From: Gemmatimonadota bacterium
GTDB lineage: Bacteria; Gemmatimonadota; Gemmatimonadetes; Gemmatimonadales; GWC2-71-9
NCBI GenBank assembly: GCA_025361465.1
Contig: JANYAG010000026.1
Location: forward strand, 1-17,536
DNA: 17,536 bases
Direction: 5' to 3'
The position numbers and the translations under genes were made by a program. This document shows positions 14,574 to 17,536 of this stretch, piece by piece (positions within the stretch are counted from its first letter, which is position 1; every line of letters starts with the position of its first letter). Under the pieces are notes generated by a model, which was not told where the DNA came from, did not search any database, and saw nothing but the letters and a program-made list of their open reading frames with translations.

Positions 14574-14953
14574 CACCGGTTCCTCGGAATCGCCAGGCCC
14601 GACTTGACCGCGATCCGCTCGACCATGCCGTCGGCATCCTTCTGCCGGCGGATCCGGGTCGGGGTGTTGGTCTTCGGGTCGATGAGCATCAGCTTCGAAT
14701 GGGAGATCGGCGCGGGAAACGTGACGATCCCCGCCTCGGTCGTCTGGGTCGCGCGGCGATGCTTCTTGACCAGGTTGATGCCGTCCACCACCACGCGACC
14801 CGTCTTCGGGTAGACCCGCAGCACGGTCCCGCGCTTCGGCTTGTCATCGCCGGAGATCACCTGGACCGTGTCGCCCTTGGTGATGTGCAGCTTCATCCGA
14901 ACCGGCGCCTTGTGGCGCACGCGCTTGGCCTTCTTGAACACCAGCGGTTTCAT
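14573..14953 (-). CDS. rplX: Ribosomal protein uL24, slightly extended
   Basis: This assembly-initiating large-subunit protein has 126 residues. The KOW-type core starts MKLHITKGDTVQVISGDDKP at residue 20; then GTVLRVYPKTGRVVVDGINLVKKH and the C-terminal region follow. The 19 residues before the core are strongly basic. The extended start at 14953 is preferred over the internal ATG at 14896: GGAGG (14963-14967) lies nine bases before 14953, while no such site precedes 14896. It begins one base after the rplN stop and its stop overlaps rplE. Confidence 0.96.
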   Translation of the reverse strand: MKPLVFKKAKRVRHKAPVRMKLHITKGDTVQVISGDDKPKRGTVLRVYPKTGRVVVDGINLVKKHRRATQTTEAGIVTFPAPISHSKLMLIDPKTNTPTRIRRQKDADGMVERIAVKSGLAIPRNR

Positions 14954-14954
14954 G

Positions 14955-15323
14955 TCAGAGCACCTCCGGCGCGAGCGAGACGATCTTCATGTACTTCTTC
15001 TCGCGCAGTTCGCGCGCCACGGGCCCGAAGATACGGGTCGCCTTTGGCTCGCCCTGGTCGTCGATGAGGACGGCGGCGTTCTCGTCGAACCGGATATAGG
15101 AGCCGTCCTTGCGACGCACCTCCTTGGCGGTGCGCACGATGACGGCCTTGACCACCTCGCCCTTCTTCACCTGGCCGGTCGGGATCGCGTCCTTGATGGT
15201 CACGACCACGCGGTCGCCGAGCGACGCGTAGCGGCGCCGGGACCCGCCCAGCACGCGGATGACCAGCGCCTTTCGGGCGCCGGAATTATCCGCGATCTTG
15301 ATGACACTTTCCTGTTGTACCAT
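14955..15323 (-). CDS. rplN: Ribosomal protein uL14
   Basis: This large-subunit protein at the intersubunit interface has the standard 122 residues. MVQQESVIKIADNSGARKAL, RVLGGSRRRYASLGD, AIPTGQVKKGEVVKAVIVRT and the C-terminal TRIFGPVARELREKKYMKIV are diagnostic. It lies 18 bases after the rpsQ stop and is followed after one base by rplX. Nothing unusual seen. Confidence 0.99.
   Translation of the reverse strand: MVQQESVIKIADNSGARKALVIRVLGGSRRRYASLGDRVVVTIKDAIPTGQVKKGEVVKAVIVRTAKEVRRKDGSYIRFDENAAVLIDDQGEPKATRIFGPVARELREKKYMKIVSLAPEVL
14963..14967 (-). promoter_or_regulatory. Ribosome binding site choosing the longer rplX start
   Basis: GGAGG on the minus strand lies nine bases before the ATG at 14953, within the rplN 3' end. 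The alternative ATG at 14896 has none. It therefore supports the 19-residue basic extension of uL24. Confidence 0.75.
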
Positions 15324-15341
15324 GGTCTCTCTCCCCGCGCC

Positions 15342-15614
15342 TCAGCGCGCCCGCTCAACGACAGCCATCGTGCGCCAATGCACCGACTTGGCGAGTGGCC
15401 GCGTCTCCATGATCCGCACCGTGTCGCCGGCTTTGGCGTCATGGTCGTTGCGCGCCTTGACCTTCTTGCTGCGCGTTACCTGCTTGCCGTACTTCGGGTG
15501 CGCGAACTGGCGCTCCAGGAGGACGGTGACGGTCTTCTGCATCTTGTCGCTCACCACGACACCCGTGCGGGTCTTCCGCGCCAGGCGTTCGGCGGCAGTG
15601 GTCTCATCGCTCAT
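15342..15614 (-). CDS. rpsQ: Ribosomal protein uS17
   Basis: This primary 16S rRNA-binding protein has 90 residues from ATG 15614. The core RKTRTGVVVSDKMQKTVTVL, HPKYGKQVTRSKKVKARND and DTVRIMETRPLAKSVHWR is typical. ATG 15620 is in frame but directly adjoins AGGGAG (15621-15626), so ATG 15614, six bases from that site, is chosen. The first dozen residues (MSDETTAAERLA) are acidic and precede the conserved OB-fold region. It lies between rpmC and rplN. Confidence 0.97.
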   Translation of the reverse strand: MSDETTAAERLARKTRTGVVVSDKMQKTVTVLLERQFAHPKYGKQVTRSKKVKARNDHDAKAGDTVRIMETRPLAKSVHWRTMAVVERAR

Positions 15615-15625
15615 CGGCATCTCCC

Positions 15626-15819
15626 TTACGCCTTGCGGCGCTTCTCGCCCAGGATGGTCAACACCCGGGCAATGTCACGACGCATGGTCCGGAACTGCAT
15701 CGGGTTCTCGATCGACTCGGTCGCCGAACGGAAGCGCAACGACGAGCGCTCCGCCTGCAACTCGGCCAGCTTGGTGGCGAGCTGCTCGACGCTGAGCTCG
15801 CGCAGATCGGTCGCGTCCA

Positions 15820-15820
<1 letters not shown>
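15626..15820 (-). CDS. rpmC: Ribosomal protein uL29
   Basis: This small protein near the polypeptide exit tunnel helps form the docking site for SRP and trigger factor. The 64 residues have the two-helix pattern LRELSVEQLATKLAELQAER and then QFRTMRRDIARVLTILGEKR. The ATG at 15820 shares a base with the rplP stop (TGATG) and has GAGGAGAT just upstream. Standard place between rplP and rpsQ. Confidence 0.97.
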
Positions 15821-16233
<413 letters not shown>

Positions 16234-16238
16234 CGCGG

Positions 16239-16919
16239 TCAGGCCCCCGTGCTGTAGGTGCGGCCCGTCACATCATCGACGATCTCACCCTTGAAGATCC
16301 AGACCTTGACCCCGATGGTCCCGAAGGTGGTCTTCGCCGTGCCGGTGGCGTAGTCAATGTCGGCGCGAAGCGTGTGCAACGGCACCCGGCCCTCGCGGTA
16401 CCCCTCGGTGCGGGCGATTTCGGCCCCGCCCAGGCGGCCAGCGGCCCGGACGCGGATTCCCTGGGCGCCCATGCGCATGGTGCTCTGCACCGCCCGCTTC
16501 ATGGCGCGGCGGAACGAGATCCGCTGTTCGAGCTGGGCGGCGATGTTGTCCGCCACCAGCTTGGCCGACAGCTCGGGCCGCTTGATCTCCTCGACGTTCA
16601 CCGCCACCTCGCGCGTCGCCTTCAGCTCGCGCTCGAGCACGCCGGCCAGTTCCTCGCGGAGCTTGTCGACTTCGGCGCCACGCTTGCCGATGACCACCCC
16701 GGGACGCCCGGTGTGAATCGTCACGGTGACCTTGCCGGGGCGCCGCTCGATGTGCACTTCGGCGATCGCCGCGTGCCCGAGCCGCTTCTGGATGTAGTCG
16801 CGGATCAGCCGGTCTTCGCTGAGGAGCGCCGGCATGTCCTTGGCCGAAGCGTACCAGCGTGACAGCGCCTGCTTGGTGACCCCGAGTCGGAACCCGACTG
16901 GATGCGTCTTCTGGCCCAT
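16239..16919 (-). CDS. rpsC: Ribosomal protein uS3
   Basis: This small-subunit head protein lies at the mRNA entry channel. The 226 residues start MGQKTHPVGFRLGVTKQ. They contain the KH-domain GXXG loop (GVVIGKRGAEVDKLREEL) and the C-terminal domain with RISFRRAMKRAVQSTMRMGA and GAEIARTEGYREGRVPLHTL. The ATG at 16919 shares a base with the rplV TAA (TAATG), with GGGAG about seven bases upstream. Nothing unusual seen. Confidence 0.99.
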   Translation of the reverse strand: MGQKTHPVGFRLGVTKQALSRWYASAKDMPALLSEDRLIRDYIQKRLGHAAIAEVHIERRPGKVTVTIHTGRPGVVIGKRGAEVDKLREELAGVLERELKATREVAVNVEEIKRPELSAKLVADNIAAQLEQRISFRRAMKRAVQSTMRMGAQGIRVRAAGRLGGAEIARTEGYREGRVPLHTLRADIDYATGTAKTTFGTIGVKVWIFKGEIVDDVTGRTYSTGA

Positions 16920-17296
16920 TACTTCGCTCCCTTCTTCTGCTTCGCGACCGGCTTCTCGGCCACGGTGATGTGCACGTGGCTGGTCCGCTTGCGGATCGGC
17001 GTCGCGCGGCCCTGCGCGGCGGCCGAGAACCGCTTCAGCGGTGAGCCCATCTGGACCTGCGCATCGACCACCACCAGCTCGTCGACGTCGAAGGATTCGT
17101 TCCCCTTCTGCGCGTGCTGTTCGGCGTTCGCCACCGCCGACTTGAGCGTCTTGGCGATCTGCCGCGCCGCCAGCTTCTTGCTGAACTGGAGGATGCCGTA
17201 GGCGTCATTGACATTCTTGCCGCGGATCAAGTCCATCACCAGGCGCATCTTGCGCGGCGACTGGCGGACCGAACGCTGGATGGCGTGCCCGTTCAT
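16919..17296 (-). CDS. rplV: Ribosomal protein uL22
   Basis: This large-subunit protein has a beta-hairpin that lines the exit tunnel. The 125 residues include VRQSPRKMRLVMDLIRGKNV, LKSAVANAEQHAQ, ELVVVDAQVQMGSPLKRF and the C-terminal AQGRATPIRKRTSHVHITV, all typical. The basic end (EKPVAKQKKGAK) is a short tail. It overlaps rpsS by four bases (ATGA). Confidence 0.99.
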   Translation of the reverse strand: MNGHAIQRSVRQSPRKMRLVMDLIRGKNVNDAYGILQFSKKLAARQIAKTLKSAVANAEQHAQKGNESFDVDELVVVDAQVQMGSPLKRFSAAAQGRATPIRKRTSHVHITVAEKPVAKQKKGAK

Positions 17297-17536
17297 ACGG
17301 CCACCTTGGCCTTCTTGTCGGCCACCAGCTTGCCGCTGTGCCCACGGAAGAGGCGCGTCGGGGCGAACTCTCCGAGCTTGTGGCCGACCATGTTCTCCGA
17401 GACGTACACCGGCACGAACTTGTTGCCGTTGTGCACCGCAAAGGTGTGGCCGACAAATTCGGGCAGAATGGTGCTAGCCCGGCTCCAGGTCTTGATGACC
17501 TTCTTCTCGTTTTTCGAGTTCATGCCCGAGACCTTG
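17293..17536 (-). CDS. rpsS: Ribosomal protein uS19, 5' end cut by the window edge
   Basis: This small-subunit head protein contacts 16S rRNA with uS13. KTWSRASTILPEFVGHT, NGNKFVPVYVSENMVGHKL and GEFAPTRLFRGHSGK are diagnostic. A methionine codon at 17523 is not the true start: the frame remains open to the edge as K-V-S-G before it. In other uS19 proteins about 25 residues (such as LKKG and LEKV) precede this point, and here they lie outside the window. The gene is therefore partial. Confidence 0.97.
   Translation of the reverse strand, partial: KVSGMNSKNEKKVIKTWSRASTILPEFVGHTFAVHNGNKFVPVYVSENMVGHKLGEFAPTRLFRGHSGKLVADKKAKVAV

Noticed and set aside
13707..14813. 368-codon plus-strand frame opposite rpsH, rplE and rplX
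   Set aside because: Composition and position show an antisense shadow; the minus-strand genes are certain.
17293..17523. rpsS called complete with start at 17523
   Set aside because: The frame remains open to the window edge and family alignment shows about 25 missing N-terminal residues, so the gene is partial.

Overview
The window is a gene-dense, high-GC bacterial chromosome segment. It has no tRNA, rRNA, CRISPR array, transposase or other mobile-element signature. Almost every base is coding. The largest gaps are 123 bases (secY-adk), 61 bases (pilX-like/purA) and 36 bases (trpS/phosphatase). GC content, compact operons with overlapping stop and start codons, a four-gene minor-pilin cassette and alanine/glycine/lysine-rich ribosomal-protein extensions suit a Gemmatimonadota-like or related phylum. 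That placement is an inference from general character, not proven by any marker here.

Region 1 (1-4139, plus strand) is a minor-pilin operon in fimT/gspH - pilV - pilW - pilX order. The first three genes have type IV prepilin cleavage sites with Glu at +5. The fourth has a GspK/PilX-like N-terminus without it. The pilW-like product appears to carry a C-terminal fibronectin type III domain, and the pilX-like product a canonical EF-hand calcium loop. Region 2 (4201-7470, minus strand) is a tightly overlapped trpS - pilT-like - purA cluster. The PilT-like ATPase has lost the Walker A lysine and the His-box histidine. The tryptophanyl-tRNA synthetase carries four cysteines spaced almost exactly like the iron-sulfur site known in Thermotoga maritima TrpRS. 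Region 3 (7507-8316, plus strand) is a single inositol-monophosphatase-family gene, divergent from trpS and overlapping the 3' end of map by 32 bases.

Region 4 (8285-17536, minus strand) is the ribosomal S10/spc superoperon, entering from the right edge: rpsS (cut by the window edge), rplV, rpsC, rplP, rpmC, rpsQ, rplN, rplX, rplE, rpsH, rplF, rplR, rpsE, rpmD, rplO, secY. A strong hairpin follows, then adk and map. rpsN (uS14) is absent from its usual place between rplE and rpsH. The usual continuation after map (infA, rpmJ, rpsM, rpsK, rpsD, rpoA, rplQ) is also absent. Several ribosomal proteins (uS5, uL5, uL30, uL24) have long N-terminal extensions whose starts are supported by Shine-Dalgarno sequences. 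The uS5 extension is an RGG-like glycine-rich disordered segment encoded partly by a 21-base repeat.

Taken together, the right half makes ribosomes and the Sec channel and processes new proteins (methionine aminopeptidase). The middle supplies AMP synthesis and tRNA charging. The left end makes the tip or priming complex of a type IV pilus. I see no unmistakably new multi-gene system. The strongest points for follow-up are the degenerate PilT homologue inside a housekeeping operon, the putative Fe-S TrpRS, the Fn3 and EF-hand additions to the minor pilins, and the unusual ribosomal-protein extensions with the missing rpsN.
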